Shown here piece by piece: positions 50,659 through 59,649 of a stretch of DNA of 64,000 bases. The first letter of the stretch is position 1, and each line of letters opens with the position of its first letter. Origin of the DNA: Natronorubrum halalkaliphilum (lineage in GTDB: Archaea; Halobacteriota; Halobacteria; Halobacteriales; Natrialbaceae); assembly GCF_009834785.1 (NCBI RefSeq), contig NZ_WUYX01000029.1:1-64000 (forward strand), in the 5' to 3' direction. Below the pieces are notes generated by a model. It saw only the letters and a list, made by a program, of their open reading frames with translations. It was not told where the DNA came from and did no database searches. The translations under genes and the position numbers were made by a program.

Positions 50659-51432
50659 TCACTCCCGCTCGAGCGATTCTTCGTCCCCGATCGTCAGCCC
50701 CAGTTCGTCCACGAATGCGGCCGTCGCCTCGGCACCGGGTTTTGCCGCGGTCCGTCGGGCCTCGAGCAGGGCGACCGTCGACCGAAGCCCCGCAGGCGTC
50801 GCCACGGACGGAAGCATCGGGGCGAACCCGACGCTGAGCCCCGCCGCGTCCGCCCGGGTAGCCAGCGTGGACATTTCGGGAACTGCGTACGCGTCGGTGA
50901 AGTCGATCGGCTCGCTAACGGCCGCGAGATAGACGCGACCGTCCGATGACGGCCCGAGGACGACCTCGTTCCGGCGGATCGACATCGCCGCGCCGTCGAC
51001 CTGGGTCCGTCCGACGAGCGACGCCGTCGGCTCGAGAACCCCGACGCTGTTCGCCGCCTCTTGCTCGAGCAGGTGGGTGACGGTGTTGCCCACCCGGGCG
51101 GCGCGACTCGAGCCGACCTGTCGTTCGAATCGGACGCCGCCGTCGGTCGTGGCGTCGGTGTCTTCGTCAAAGTCGCCGAGGGCGTCGACGGCCAGCGCGC
51201 GGACTTCGGCTTCGGGGTCGCCGTCGCCGTCGGCGACCGACCGGGGCAGCGTCTCCGCGTCGCGGTAGTTGACCAGCAGGTCGCCGCCGCTGGCCGCGAC
51301 GGCCCGAAGGACGTCGACGACGCTCGCCTCGTAGAGCGCGAGCGCTTCGGCGGCCGAAAGCGGCGTTTGGTCGACGAGCGACGACGACACGAGTCCCTCC
51401 CGGGGTGGATCGACCGGAACGACGACGATCAT
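50659..51432 (-). CDS. DUF2064-like (GT-A fold) hypothetical protein
   Basis: A 257-residue soluble protein. It starts MIVVVPVDPPREGLVSSSLV, followed by TPLSAAEALALYEASVVDVLRA, and later EVVLGPSSDGRVYLAAVSEPIDF. This order (N-terminal strand, helix, DGG-like loop region) resembles TIGR04282/DUF2064 nucleotidyl- or glycosyltransferase-like proteins, though the resemblance is modest. The C-terminal segment is Ala-rich and helical (TVALLEARRTAAKPGAEATAAF). Leftward, single gene between tRNA-Ser and a small membrane gene. The function is not known. Confidence 0.65.
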   Translation of the reverse strand: MIVVVPVDPPREGLVSSSLVDQTPLSAAEALALYEASVVDVLRAVAASGGDLLVNYRDAETLPRSVADGDGDPEAEVRALAVDALGDFDEDTDATTDGGVRFERQVGSSRAARVGNTVTHLLEQEAANSVGVLEPTASLVGRTQVDGAAMSIRRNEVVLGPSSDGRVYLAAVSEPIDFTDAYAVPEMSTLATRADAAGLSVGFAPMLPSVATPAGLRSTVALLEARRTAAKPGAEATAAFVDELGLTIGDEESLERE

Positions 51433-51571
51433 GGTTCAGTCTCCGAGTGCGCGACCCTTGAACGCGGCGCTTCCGGCGCTCGCTACGTAGATAGCTCGAA
51501 ATCAGACAACAGCGACCGGACCGACGAGCGATGGCGGACGAATTATAGTGATGGGGCGGCAGACATCCGGT

Positions 51572-51811
51572 ATGGACGATCAATCAGTCACGCGGTCGAT
51601 TCCCGGTTCGGTCGGACTGCTCGGGACCCTGACCATCGCCGGACTGGCGGTGCTCGGGCTCTGGGGGGTCGTGGATGGCTACCTGCTCCAGACCGGCGGC
51701 GAGTACTTCCTCCCGACGCTCGGTGTCCTCGCGGTCGTGGTTCTCGTCGTCGGCACACTGATCGCACTCGGCGTGCGCTCCAAGCGGTGGCTGGAAGGCC
51801 CCTACTGGTAG
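51572..51811 (+). CDS. small two-helix membrane protein
   Basis: A 79-residue protein with two membrane helices (GLLGTLTIAGLAVLGLWGVV and LPTLGVLAVVVLVVGTLIALG) connected by a short loop and ending in a basic tail (RSKRWLEGPYW). No domain is recognised. MDDQSVTRS at 51572 is preferred to ATGs 8 codons upstream. A TATA-like gaattatagtg (51540-51550) lies about 27 nt upstream and fits a leaderless transcript from 51572. Confidence 0.72.
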   Translation: MDDQSVTRSIPGSVGLLGTLTIAGLAVLGLWGVVDGYLLQTGGEYFLPTLGVLAVVVLVVGTLIALGVRSKRWLEGPYW

Positions 51812-51853
51812 TCCGGACCTTTTCCGCACCAATCGTACGCGGCTCCACGTTAA

Positions 51854-52534
51854 CTACCGATCTCGCTGCCCCTTCGTCTGTCGATAGTCCGACGCCATGA
51901 GCGCGACGAACGCCTCGAGCCACGCCTGGGTCTGTGCGTCGGACTGTTCGCGCGGGTCGATCATGGGGACGAGTTCGAACCCGCGGCCGCGAATGCGCTG
52001 TCCGTGATCCGCCGTCACGTCGAGTTCGTCGACCGGCGTCGTCGTGTACTCCGTCCCGAGTTCCGTCAGCGCCCGTTCGCCGACCGGAATCAGGATCTCG
52101 GGGTTGATCATCCGAATCTCGGCGTTGAGGTAGGGGTCGCAGTTGCCGATCTCCTCGTCGGTCGGCTTCCGCTGGGGGTCGCGACAGCGGGTGAGGTTCG
52201 TCAGGTAGACGTTCTCGAGACAGGGCTGCTCCGGCGGCGAGGTCGAATCGCAGAGGCCGAGGCGTTCGAGCATTCGCCGGAGGGTGGTTCCTGAGGCGGC
52301 GTCTCCGTTTTCATTGCCATTCCTGCCGTCAGCAGTCCCATCATCGGAGACCGCAAGCGGGACGCCCACCTCGTCGGCGGTCGGCGTCGGTCGTTCGCCG
52401 ATGAACAGAAAGTCCGCGCCGACGTCGCCGTAGCCGTGGACGACCTGCGTACGCGTCTCACAGAGCGCCGGACAGTTCCGGCACTCCTCGTCCATACCGT
52501 AGGGGTTCGCTCGAGATCGCTGATTCGCGTCCAC
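51854..52534 (-). CDS. uracil-DNA glycosylase-like protein, family 4 related
   Basis: A 226-residue protein with four Fe-S cysteines: CRNC (Cys18, Cys21) and a TRCRDPQRKPTDEEIGNC pair 16 apart. Motif A is degenerate (FLFIGERPTPTADEVGVPL, lacking the GEAPG loop), and the usual HPS-type motif B is replaced by PMIDPREQSD with no histidine. It therefore keeps the family-4 scaffold but may have changed or lost uracil excision. An insertion (about 68-80, GNENGDAAS) is also present. Start at 52534. Leftward, single gene. Confidence 0.8.
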   Translation of the reverse strand: MDANQRSRANPYGMDEECRNCPALCETRTQVVHGYGDVGADFLFIGERPTPTADEVGVPLAVSDDGTADGRNGNENGDAASGTTLRRMLERLGLCDSTSPPEQPCLENVYLTNLTRCRDPQRKPTDEEIGNCDPYLNAEIRMINPEILIPVGERALTELGTEYTTTPVDELDVTADHGQRIRGRGFELVPMIDPREQSDAQTQAWLEAFVALMASDYRQTKGQRDR

Positions 52535-52671
52535 ACTCGCCTCTCGGGGCAGAGCCCCAAAAGCGACGCGTTCGTGTCGGCCTGTTCACGACGCACCCGT
52601 TGGTATTCGGTTAGGAAAACGGTGAGAAATCGAGGCTCCAGACTGCACGGACAGCGATTCGACCGACCGCC

Positions 52672-53691
52672 CTACGACTGCGACTGAGCGGCCTCGACCC
52701 AGTTCGTCGCCTGTGCTTCCGAAATATTCGCGGCCGCCGCGATGGCACTCGCCTGTGCATCGGCGAGGTCGTCGATCGTCTCGATGCCGGCCTCGGCGAG
52801 GCGGTCGGCGTAGGTCTGACCGACGCCCTCGAGGGCCTGTAGATTCTCCTCGACGACCTCGGTCCCGCCTTCGGCTGCGGTTTCGATCGCGTCCGCGGTT
52901 TCGGCGGCCATCTCGTCGGTGGCTTCGGCCGCCTCACCGACGAGATCCTGTGTCCCCTCCTGTGTCGCTTCGACGAGCATCTCGCTCTGTTGCTGGGTCG
53001 TCTGCATGACCTCTTCCGTCTGCTGCTGGACGGTTTCGGCGGTTTCTTCGGCTTGCCGGACGCCTTCGATGGTCTGCTGTTCGGTCTCCTGCTGAGCCTC
53101 GAGGAACGACTCGGTCGACTCCGCGAGCAGCGTCTTCTGCTGGTCGGTGAGGCCATCGACCGCCTCGAGGAAGTCCGACTCGAACTCCGCCCAGGCTTCG
53201 TCCTGGTTCCGTTCGAACGCCTCGAACTGCCGGTCGACGGTCGAGCGAACGTCGACCCCGTCCTCGTCGAGGGCCGACTCGAGGGCGTCGAACTGGGCGT
53301 GGAGCAACTGCTGGAACAGCGCCGCCCCCTGTTCGAACTGCTCGTTCAGCAGCTGTTGCGTCTGTTTCATCCCCTGTTCGAACTGGTCGTTCCACAGTTC
53401 CTGGGTCTGCTGGGTTCCGTCTTCGAACTGCTGGTCGACGGTCGAGCGAACGTCGAACGTCTCGGCGTCGAGCGCCGACTCGAGGGCCTCGAGGTGGGCG
53501 TCGAAGAACTGTCGGGTGAGTTCGGTGCCCTGACGCTGGGCGCTTCGCTGTGCCGCGAATCCATTCTGCAGGGTCGTTTCGGCGATGTTTTCCTGAAACT
53601 CGAGTCCCTGCTCGAACAGTTGCTGGCTCTGTTTGATCGACTGGCGCTGCAGTTCGAACGTGGCTTCGATTGGTGTGGTTGTATTAGTCAT
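52672..53691 (-). CDS. coiled-coil phasin-like protein with C-terminal HhH domain
   Basis: A 338-residue, Gln/Glu-rich, mostly helical protein without cysteine. A segment ALESALDAETFDVRSTVDQQFE is repeated later as ALESALDEDGVDVRSTVDRQFE, pointing to internal duplication. Long heptad regions with Ala/Gln/Glu (about 30-270) resemble phasins or other granule-coating proteins. The last 55 residues (LQALEGVGQTYADRLAEAGIETIDDLADA) form a helix-hairpin-helix module as in RuvA- or DUF4332-like proteins. PHA granule coating is a guess from composition. The start at 53691 (MTNTTTPIE) is used because the upstream 22 codons are hydrophobic and unlike the rest. Confidence 0.8.
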   Translation of the reverse strand: MTNTTTPIEATFELQRQSIKQSQQLFEQGLEFQENIAETTLQNGFAAQRSAQRQGTELTRQFFDAHLEALESALDAETFDVRSTVDQQFEDGTQQTQELWNDQFEQGMKQTQQLLNEQFEQGAALFQQLLHAQFDALESALDEDGVDVRSTVDRQFEAFERNQDEAWAEFESDFLEAVDGLTDQQKTLLAESTESFLEAQQETEQQTIEGVRQAEETAETVQQQTEEVMQTTQQQSEMLVEATQEGTQDLVGEAAEATDEMAAETADAIETAAEGGTEVVEENLQALEGVGQTYADRLAEAGIETIDDLADAQASAIAAAANISEAQATNWVEAAQSQS

Positions 53692-53951
53692 TGGAAGTGG
53701 TGTCAGTGACGAGGTGAGTCCCTCGCTGCTGGGTCCTACCCAAACGAACACACCCATAGAGGATAAGCAACACCCCTAAACGGTTTGTATTGCCATTAGA
53801 GACCATTCGATGGTACAGAGCGTTCTTAGTCCCGACCCAGGAGTCACTGGACGGAACATCAGTCGAGAGGACAGTGGTTGACAGAGGTGGACAGAGTGGA
53901 CTCCTCTGTCGGTGTGGCGGTGTCAACGGTCGGTCGAACGTTGCGTCGCGT

Positions 53952-54302
53952 TCAGCGCTCGAGCCCGCCGCGTTCGGTGACCTCGAGAATGAACTTGACG
54001 TTGCGGATGATCTCTTCGGGCGTCGTCTCCTCGTTGGGGTCGTAGAGGTCGCTGGTCCGGTAGAGAATGTTCGCGAGCTGTTTGCTCTCGCTGGTCTCGG
54101 CGCGGACATCGTCGGCGACCTCGCGCAGCGCGGCGACGCGTTCAGGGTCGGGATCGAACGCGGGGTCGGGGCCGCTATCGGCGGCGTCGGTGTCTTCGGG
54201 TTCGGGTTCCGCTTCCGTGTCCGCTTTTGCTTCCGATCCCGATTCTGCTTCCGATCCTGCTTTCGCTTCCGCTTCGACACCGGAATCTCCGTTCGTGGTC
54301 AT
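53952..54302 (-). CDS. hypothetical acidic protein, mrp-coupled
   Basis: A 116-residue protein. The first 55 residues are low complexity (Glu/Ala/Asp/Ser; EAEAKAGSEAESGSEAKAD), while the C-terminal 60 look folded (ERVAALREVADDVRAETSES, PEEIIRNVKFILEVTERGG). I do not recognise a family. Its ATG overlaps the stop of mrp by 4 nt (ATGA), so it is in the mrp operon and could assist Fe-S assembly; this is inference. The low-complexity DNA (cttccgat-type units, 54210-54280) may be unstable. Confidence 0.72.
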   Translation of the reverse strand: MTTNGDSGVEAEAKAGSEAESGSEAKADTEAEPEPEDTDAADSGPDPAFDPDPERVAALREVADDVRAETSESKQLANILYRTSDLYDPNEETTPEEIIRNVKFILEVTERGGLER

Positions 54303-55375
54303 TGGTCGGTCGAAACCGCTTCGTTGCGTCTGGTCTGTGACACGCCGCGGCGGTGGACGATCCCCGTGTTGTTCGCGACGTTCTCGGTGATCGTTCGGAA
54401 CGCATCACCCGTCGCGCTTTCGTCCTCGAGCACCGTCGGCTTCCCGCCGTCGCCGCCCTCTCGGACGACCGGATCGAGGGGGATCGACCCCAAGAACGGC
54501 ATCTCGTGTTCGTCGGCGAACTCTCGGCCGCCGCCGGAGCCGAAGATGTCGTGTTCGCCGCCGCAGTCGGGGCAGGCGAACGTCGACATGTTCTCGGCGA
54601 TTCCGAGCACGACGGTGTCGTGCTTGGCGAACATTTCGAGGCCCTTGCGGGCGTCGTCCAGCGCGACGTCCTGGGGCGTCGTGACGATCACGGCACCCGT
54701 AACGGGCATCGTCTGAAGCATCGTCAGCTGCGTGTCGCCGGTCCCCGGCGGGAGATCGATGACGAGATAATCGAGGTGACCCCACTCGACGTCCTCGGTG
54801 AGCTGGGTGATGACCTTGTGGACCATCGGGCCGCGCCAGATGACCGGATCGTCCTCGCCGGTCAAGAAGGCCATGCTCATCAGCTTCACGCCGTACTTCT
54901 CCGGGGGGACGAGCGTTTCGTCCTCGGTGGCCATCGGCGGCTCGTCGGCGTCGACCATCCGCGGCACGTTCGGGCCGTAGACGTCGGCGTCGAAGAGCCC
55001 GACGTGTGCACCGAGCTGTGAGAGGCCGGCGGCGAGGTTGACCGCGACGGTCGACTTGCCGACGCCGCCCTTCCCGGAGGCGACGGCGATAACGTTCTTG
55101 ACATTCGGCAGTACCTGGTCCTCCCCTTCGAAGTCGTCCCGGTCGGGAATGCTCGCGGAGAGCTCCGGATCGACGCCCTCCTCGAGGAAGAGTTCGCGGA
55201 TCTCGCCGGCGATATCGCTTTCGGTCGGTGAGTAGGGGGCACCGAGTGCGAGGTCGATATCGACCTGCTCGCCGTCGACGCTGATGTCGTTGACGAGTCC
55301 AAGCGACACGATATCGTCGCCGAGTTCCGGATCTTCGACCGTCCGAAGGCGGTCGCGAACGGCGGCTTCGTCCAT
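54299..55375 (-). CDS. Mrp/NBP35-family Fe-S carrier ATPase
   Basis: A 358-residue protein. Residues 1-90 are a MIP18/DUF59 domain (LRTVEDPELGDDIVSLGLV), then VIAVASGKGGVGKSTVAVNLA (deviant Walker A), LFDADVYGPNVPRM, VIDLPPGTGDTQLT and ENMSTFACPDCGGEHDIFG with the CPxC that bridges a 4Fe-4S cluster between subunits. The family (ApbC, Mrp, Nbp35) carries Fe-S clusters to targets. Unlike the paralogue at 31808, all key residues are present. It overlaps the downstream acidic gene by 4 nt. Confidence 0.95.
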   Translation of the reverse strand: MDEAAVRDRLRTVEDPELGDDIVSLGLVNDISVDGEQVDIDLALGAPYSPTESDIAGEIRELFLEEGVDPELSASIPDRDDFEGEDQVLPNVKNVIAVASGKGGVGKSTVAVNLAAGLSQLGAHVGLFDADVYGPNVPRMVDADEPPMATEDETLVPPEKYGVKLMSMAFLTGEDDPVIWRGPMVHKVITQLTEDVEWGHLDYLVIDLPPGTGDTQLTMLQTMPVTGAVIVTTPQDVALDDARKGLEMFAKHDTVVLGIAENMSTFACPDCGGEHDIFGSGGGREFADEHEMPFLGSIPLDPVVREGGDGGKPTVLEDESATGDAFRTITENVANNTGIVHRRGVSQTRRNEAVSTDQ

Positions 55376-55586
55376 GCCTGTAGGTTCTTCCCAGCGTCGA
55401 AAAGGGTTGTGTTCGCGTACCGTCCGTCGCGTCGTCTCGCGGTTGGTCTCACCGACGTTCGAAGCCGTGTTGTCCGGTCGGTCGCGGGATGGGTCCTCGA
55501 GTTCGGTAACCAGCCGTAGTCATACGGGCTGGGTCCTATTACCGCTGGCGAAGTCAGGACCCGCTGTGGTTCTCCGGGACATCAGC

Positions 55587-55602
55587 ACAGCAGTCCGTCT
55601 CA
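55587..55602 (-). repeat. 3'-end motif at the stop of the 55600 gene
   Basis: acagcagtccgtctca; its final tca is the complement of that gene's stop codon. It matches the mct copy (43564-43579) at 15 of 16 bases. A preceding inverted repeat, gggtcct...aggaccc (about 55524-55551), suggests a fuller but divergent palindromic element between 55519 and 55602. Confidence 0.6.
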
Positions 55603-55923
55603 GGCGTTGAAGTCGAACCGCGGACCGCCGTACGTCGCCGGATCGGGGTCGAGTTCGACACCTTGCTCGTACCGGACGAAGTTCAGATAGAAGGGGCGGC
55701 CACAGCCCTCGATCGGTTCGCCCTCAAGGTCGGTGACCGGGCCATCCTCGCCGCAGATGAACTCGATTCCGTCGGCCGATTCGCGGTCCGGGTCGTTCGG
55801 TTCGGCGTACTCCCAGCCCGGCTGTGTCACTTTTGTCACGGAGCGATCCGCCAGGTCCGGCGGCCGCTCGAGGCTCACGACGGCGTTGCAGTGGGGACAG
55901 GTGTAGCGGACGGTGACGGTCAT
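55600..55923 (-). CDS. zinc-ribbon-containing hypothetical protein
   Basis: A 107-residue protein. YTCPHCNAVVSLERPPDL is a CxxC knuckle. A second pair is less regular (FICGEDGPV and IEGCGRPFYLNF), spaced about 60 residues on, so a zinc-binding fold with two CxxC-like halves is likely. It ends in a Tyr/Phe-rich FVRYEQGVELD region. I do not recognise the family. The stop codon falls inside the 3'-end motif. Diverges from the DUF5783 gene. Confidence 0.75.
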   Translation of the reverse strand: MTVTVRYTCPHCNAVVSLERPPDLADRSVTKVTQPGWEYAEPNDPDRESADGIEFICGEDGPVTDLEGEPIEGCGRPFYLNFVRYEQGVELDPDPATYGGPRFDFNA

Positions 55924-56027
55924 CGACGGCCCTAGGCGTCTCGAGGATGTAAGCCTGCGGGACGCGGCTATGCTCCCACCCGGGCCCGTTTCCGAACCGT
56001 TTACCGGCTGCCTCTCCCACCACAGTT

Positions 56028-56351
56028 ATGGCCGACTTCGATCCCGAAAAGTTCGAAGACAAGTACGTCCACTACTTCGAGGAACTCGAGACCGCGTACT
56101 CGAACGCGTATCAGGAGTTACACGGACGATACGAGTCCGAGGTGCTCCGTGCCGTCGACCGGCGGGTGTTGAGCGAGAGCGAACCGTTCTACGAGGGTGA
56201 GGGGGAGTTCCGAGTCGAGTTGCCCGATGAGCCCCGCGAACGCGTCGGCGCGGTCGCCGACCACGACCAGTTCGACGCCGTCCTCGAGGCACTCGTCGAC
56301 CGAATCGAGAACGAACTGGCGCGGATCTTCGGGTTCGAATCGGCCGACTGA
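56028..56351 (+). CDS. DUF5783-family protein
   Basis: A 107-residue acidic protein: MADFDPEKFEDKYVHYFEEL, YSNAYQELHGRYESEVLRAVDR, VLSESEPFYEGEGEF. The order and length match the haloarchaeal family DUF5783, whose function is unknown. A helical N-terminus and mixed C-terminus (FDAVLEALVDRIENELARIFGF) suggest a compact soluble domain. It may be co-transcribed with the eIF2B-like gene 60 bp downstream. Confidence 0.87.
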   Translation: MADFDPEKFEDKYVHYFEELETAYSNAYQELHGRYESEVLRAVDRRVLSESEPFYEGEGEFRVELPDEPRERVGAVADHDQFDAVLEALVDRIENELARIFGFESAD

Positions 56352-56411
56352 GCACGTCCCGAGCCGAGTCGGACCCGAACACCTTTTGCGCTGACGGGAA
56401 TTCGTGCAGGT

Positions 56412-57263
56412 ATGATCGACGAGACGGCCGAGGAAATTCGGGACATGCAGACACACAGCTCCTCGGTAGTCGCCGTACGCGCGACCCAGGCCCTCGAGGA
56501 ACTTGTCGAACGGGAGTTCGCGACCGTCGAAGAGTACGTCCGCGCGCTCGAGCGCAACGGCTCGGTGTTGCGGCGAGCGAACGCCTCCCACGCCTCGCTA
56601 CAGAACGCGGTTCGCGAGGTCGTCGACGACGTCACCGACGCCGATCCCGAGAGCGTCGAGGCGGCCAAACGCCTGACGAGCGAGAAGATCGACGAGGTCG
56701 TCTCTCGGGTCGAATCGGGCAAGCGGCTGGCGGCCGAAAACGCCGTCGAAACGCTCGCGGACGGCGCGACGCTCTTGACTCACGACTACTCCTCGACCGT
56801 TCTCGAAGCCCTCGAGCGAGCCGTCGACGCCGGAAAATCCTTCGAGGTGTACATCACGGAGGCTAGACCGCGGTATATCGGCCGCAAGACGGCGCGGGCG
56901 CTCGCCGATATCGACGATATCGAGACGACGCTCATCACCGACAGCGCGAGCGGCCTCTACCTCGAGGAGTGTGACCGCGTCGTCGTCGGCATGGACTGCA
57001 TCGTCGACGACACGTTGTATAACCGCGTGGGAACGTTCCCGATCGCGTCGACGGCCGCCCAACTCGACGTGCCGGTGACCGTCCTGGGATCGGCGTCGAA
57101 AATCGTCAGCGAGGGATTCGTCTTCGAAAACGAGTTCCGGTCGGGCAGCGAGGTCATGCCGGAACCCGCCGAAGGGTTCGCGGTCAAGAACCCGAACTAC
57201 GACGCGACCCCGGTCGAACTGCTCGAGAGCGTCGTCACCGACGAGGGTCGCCGGGAGTTCTAG
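56412..57263 (+). CDS. eIF-2B/ribose-1,5-bisphosphate isomerase family protein
   Basis: A 283-residue protein of the IF2B alpha/MtnA/R15P-isomerase fold. An N-terminal helical domain (about 1-105) precedes a Rossmann-like part with LLTHDYSSTVLEALE, VYITEARPRYIGRKTARALAD, LITDSASGLYLEECDRVVVGMDCI and VDDTLYNRVGTFPIAS; the Cys and Asp of related isomerases are suggested by MDCIVDD. In archaea, relatives either isomerise ribose-1,5-bisphosphate (AMP pathway with type III Rubisco) or are annotated as eIF2B. No Rubisco or AMP phosphorylase is present in the window, so the activity is undecided. Confidence 0.88.
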   Translation: MIDETAEEIRDMQTHSSSVVAVRATQALEELVEREFATVEEYVRALERNGSVLRRANASHASLQNAVREVVDDVTDADPESVEAAKRLTSEKIDEVVSRVESGKRLAAENAVETLADGATLLTHDYSSTVLEALERAVDAGKSFEVYITEARPRYIGRKTARALADIDDIETTLITDSASGLYLEECDRVVVGMDCIVDDTLYNRVGTFPIASTAAQLDVPVTVLGSASKIVSEGFVFENEFRSGSEVMPEPAEGFAVKNPNYDATPVELLESVVTDEGRREF

Positions 57264-57342
57264 CTTTTCGCGAAGTCCACGGGGCGCGGACAATCACGCT
57301 CCCGTGGCGACAGCCTAAACCCGGTTGTGTGGTATGGCCGCC

Positions 57343-58629
57343 ATGCGTCTCGTACAGGTGTTCGTCCCGTCGGGGGATCTGGAACTCGTCCTCGAGACAG
57401 CGGAGGAAACGGGAGTCGATTACGCCGTCTCCGAACAGACGAGTCGCGGAGAGTTCGAGGCACTCGTTTCGGTCCCCGTCCCGCCGGCCGCCGTCGAACC
57501 GTTTCTCTCGAAGCTTCGAGACGCCGGTCTCGACGAGGAGTCGTACACGGTCGTTACGGCCGCTGAAACGATCGTCTCGAGCCGAACGGACGAACTGACT
57601 CGCGAGTTCGACGGCACCAGAATCTCCCGGGAGGAGCTCCAGTCGCGGGCGGCCGATCTCGCCCCCGCCGCGTCGACGTACTTCGTCTTGCTCGTGGTTA
57701 GCACGGCCATCGCGACGGCCGGCCTGTTGCTCAATTCCGCGGCGACCATCATCGGCGCGATGGTCGTCGCGCCGTTGATGGGGCCGGCACTGACCGCCAG
57801 CGTGGGCGTCGTCGTCGACGACGACGCGCTCGCGACACGGGGAGTGGTCCTGCAGGTGGCTGGCCTCGGCGTCGCCGTCGCGACGGCGGCGGTGATCGGG
57901 TGGGCACTCAGAGGGACGGTGTTACTCCCGCCGGGGTTCGATATCACGACGGTTCCCGAAATCAGCGAGCGAACCACGCCGAGCGTTCTCGCGCTGTTTC
58001 TCGCGCTCGGCTCGGGTGTCGCCGGCGTCGTCAGCCTCGTCCGCGACGTCGGCTCGGTGCTCGTCGGCGTGGCCATCGCGGTCGCGCTCGTCCCGCCGGC
58101 CGCCACCGCCGGTCTCGGTATCGCTTGGGGGCATCCGACGGTGATCCTCACCGCCGGCACGCTCGTCCTCGTCAACCTGCTCTCGATCAACCTGACCGCG
58201 CTGATCCTGCTGTGGCTTTCGGGGTACCGTCCGCACCGAACGGAGCGGGTCGATCACGCGTACGGCCGGTTGCGCTCGCGCGTCGTCGTGCTCCTCGCCG
58301 CCATCGCCGTCCTGTCGCTCGTCCTCGGCGGCGTTACGTACGGCACCTACCAGGCCGCCGCGGTCGAACACGATGTCCAGGCCGAACTCGAGGCGATGAG
58401 CGACGATCCGGCCTTCGAGGACCTGTCCTTCCGGGAGGGGAACGTCGACTACGAACCGATCGACGTCTACACGGGCGGGCAGCCGTCGGTGATCGTCTTC
58501 GTCGAGCGGCCGCCGGGAGAGCAGGAGCCACCCGATTTCGCCGACACCGTTCGGGAGCGGCTGGAAGCGGCCACCGGGACCGAACTCGAGGTCGCCGTCG
58601 AACTGGTCGATACGCAGCGAAGCGAGTGA
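57343..58629 (+). CDS. DUF389/TIGR00341-family membrane protein
   Basis: A 428-residue protein. An N-terminal soluble domain (about 1-100) begins MRLVQVFVPSGDLELVLE. The DUF389 core follows (TYFVLLVVSTAIATAGLLLNSAATIIGAMVVAPLMGPALTA, about 112-155), then several helices to about residue 335 and a C-terminal extracytoplasmic-type region (about 340-428). It is probably a membrane protein of unknown transport or sensing role. The start at 57343 is the conserved N-terminus; the six preceding codons are weaker. Single gene; converges with ThuA. Confidence 0.88.
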   Translation: MRLVQVFVPSGDLELVLETAEETGVDYAVSEQTSRGEFEALVSVPVPPAAVEPFLSKLRDAGLDEESYTVVTAAETIVSSRTDELTREFDGTRISREELQSRAADLAPAASTYFVLLVVSTAIATAGLLLNSAATIIGAMVVAPLMGPALTASVGVVVDDDALATRGVVLQVAGLGVAVATAAVIGWALRGTVLLPPGFDITTVPEISERTTPSVLALFLALGSGVAGVVSLVRDVGSVLVGVAIAVALVPPAATAGLGIAWGHPTVILTAGTLVLVNLLSINLTALILLWLSGYRPHRTERVDHAYGRLRSRVVVLLAAIAVLSLVLGGVTYGTYQAAAVEHDVQAELEAMSDDPAFEDLSFREGNVDYEPIDVYTGGQPSVIVFVERPPGEQEPPDFADTVRERLEAATGTELEVAVELVDTQRSE

Positions 58630-58639
58630 GCGATCGCGA

Positions 58640-59371
58640 CTACTCTCGTTCGCCGAACGTCCGCGGGGCCCCTTCGGTCGGACTCGCCCAGTCGACGGCG
58701 TTGCGAAGCACTCGTTGAACAGTCTCGTTCTCGTAGATCGGATACGTCTCGTGACCCGGACGGAAGTAGAATATTCGGCCGTTTCCGCGTCGGTAGCAAC
58801 AGCCGCTGCGGAACACCTCGCCGCCTTCGAACCAGCTGTTGAATACGAGTCGGTCCGGTTCGGGGACGTCGAACGGTTCGCCGTACATCTCCGTCCGCGG
58901 CAACTCGAGATACTCCTCGAGTCCGTCCGCGATCGGGTGGCCGGGATCGACGACCCAGAGGCGCTCTGTCGCGCCGTCCTCGCGGTACTGTAGGCTGCAG
59001 GTGGTCCCCATCAGCCGCTTGAACGGCTTCGAGTAGTGTCCGGAGTGGAGGACGACCAGGCCCATGCCCTCGAGGACCCGTTCCTGGACGCGCTCGGCGA
59101 CCGCGTCCGACACCTCGTCGTGGGCTTCGTGACCCCACCACAGCAAAACGTCCGTCTCCTCGAGGACCGCGTCGGTGAGGCCGTGTTGGGGTTCGTCGAG
59201 CGTTGCGGTCCGTATCTCGTAGGTGGCGTCGTCGCGGCCGGTGCCGTCACCGCCGTCGTGGTTCCGAAGTCCGTCGGCGATGGTCTCGTGAATGCCGTCC
59301 GGATAGACGGCCGCAGCATCCTCGTCTTCGCGCTCGTGTCGAAACTCGTTCCAGATCGTGACCCTGGTCAT
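58640..59371 (-). CDS. ThuA-domain protein (trehalose utilisation-like)
   Basis: A 243-residue ThuA domain. [14 protein letters not shown] starts the fold, with [43 protein letters not shown] and [30 protein letters not shown] as the conserved blocks; residues are arranged like type 1 glutamine amidotransferases but without a clear catalytic Cys. It diverges from a Gfo/Idh/MocA oxidoreductase, a pairing seen in bacterial sugar-use gene sets, so a role in polyol or sugar catabolism is likely. The start at 59371 (MTRVTI) is chosen over a start 21 codons upstream. Confidence 0.9.
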   Translation of the reverse strand: MTRVTIWNEFRHEREDEDAAAVYPDGIHETIADGLRNHDGGDGTGRDDATYEIRTATLDEPQHGLTDAVLEETDVLLWWGHEAHDEVSDAVAERVQERVLEGMGLVVLHSGHYSKPFKRLMGTTCSLQYREDGATERLWVVDPGHPIADGLEEYLELPRTEMYGEPFDVPEPDRLVFNSWFEGGEVFRSGCCYRRGNGRIFYFRPGHETYPIYENETVQRVLRNAVDWASPTEGAPRTFGERE

Positions 59372-59649
59372 CGACCGGTTCTCGTCACCCAGCCTTTTAG
59401 TTCGACTGATCGGAAACGGTGAATATCCGGGCAAAATACAGCATTATCGAACCAAAAACCCTGAACGAATACGGTGGTCGTGTCGAACGGCGAGAACGAA
59501 AAACGACCGTACAGATTAATTGGTCACAACTCTTATTTCGATAGCCAACTGCGTCACTCTATGGACTGGGACCGCACACAAACGACAGCGAAATGGAATG
59601 TTTCTCCCCGCACGTCCCCCTCAGGAACACATCAATCGGGGGTTTCGCA

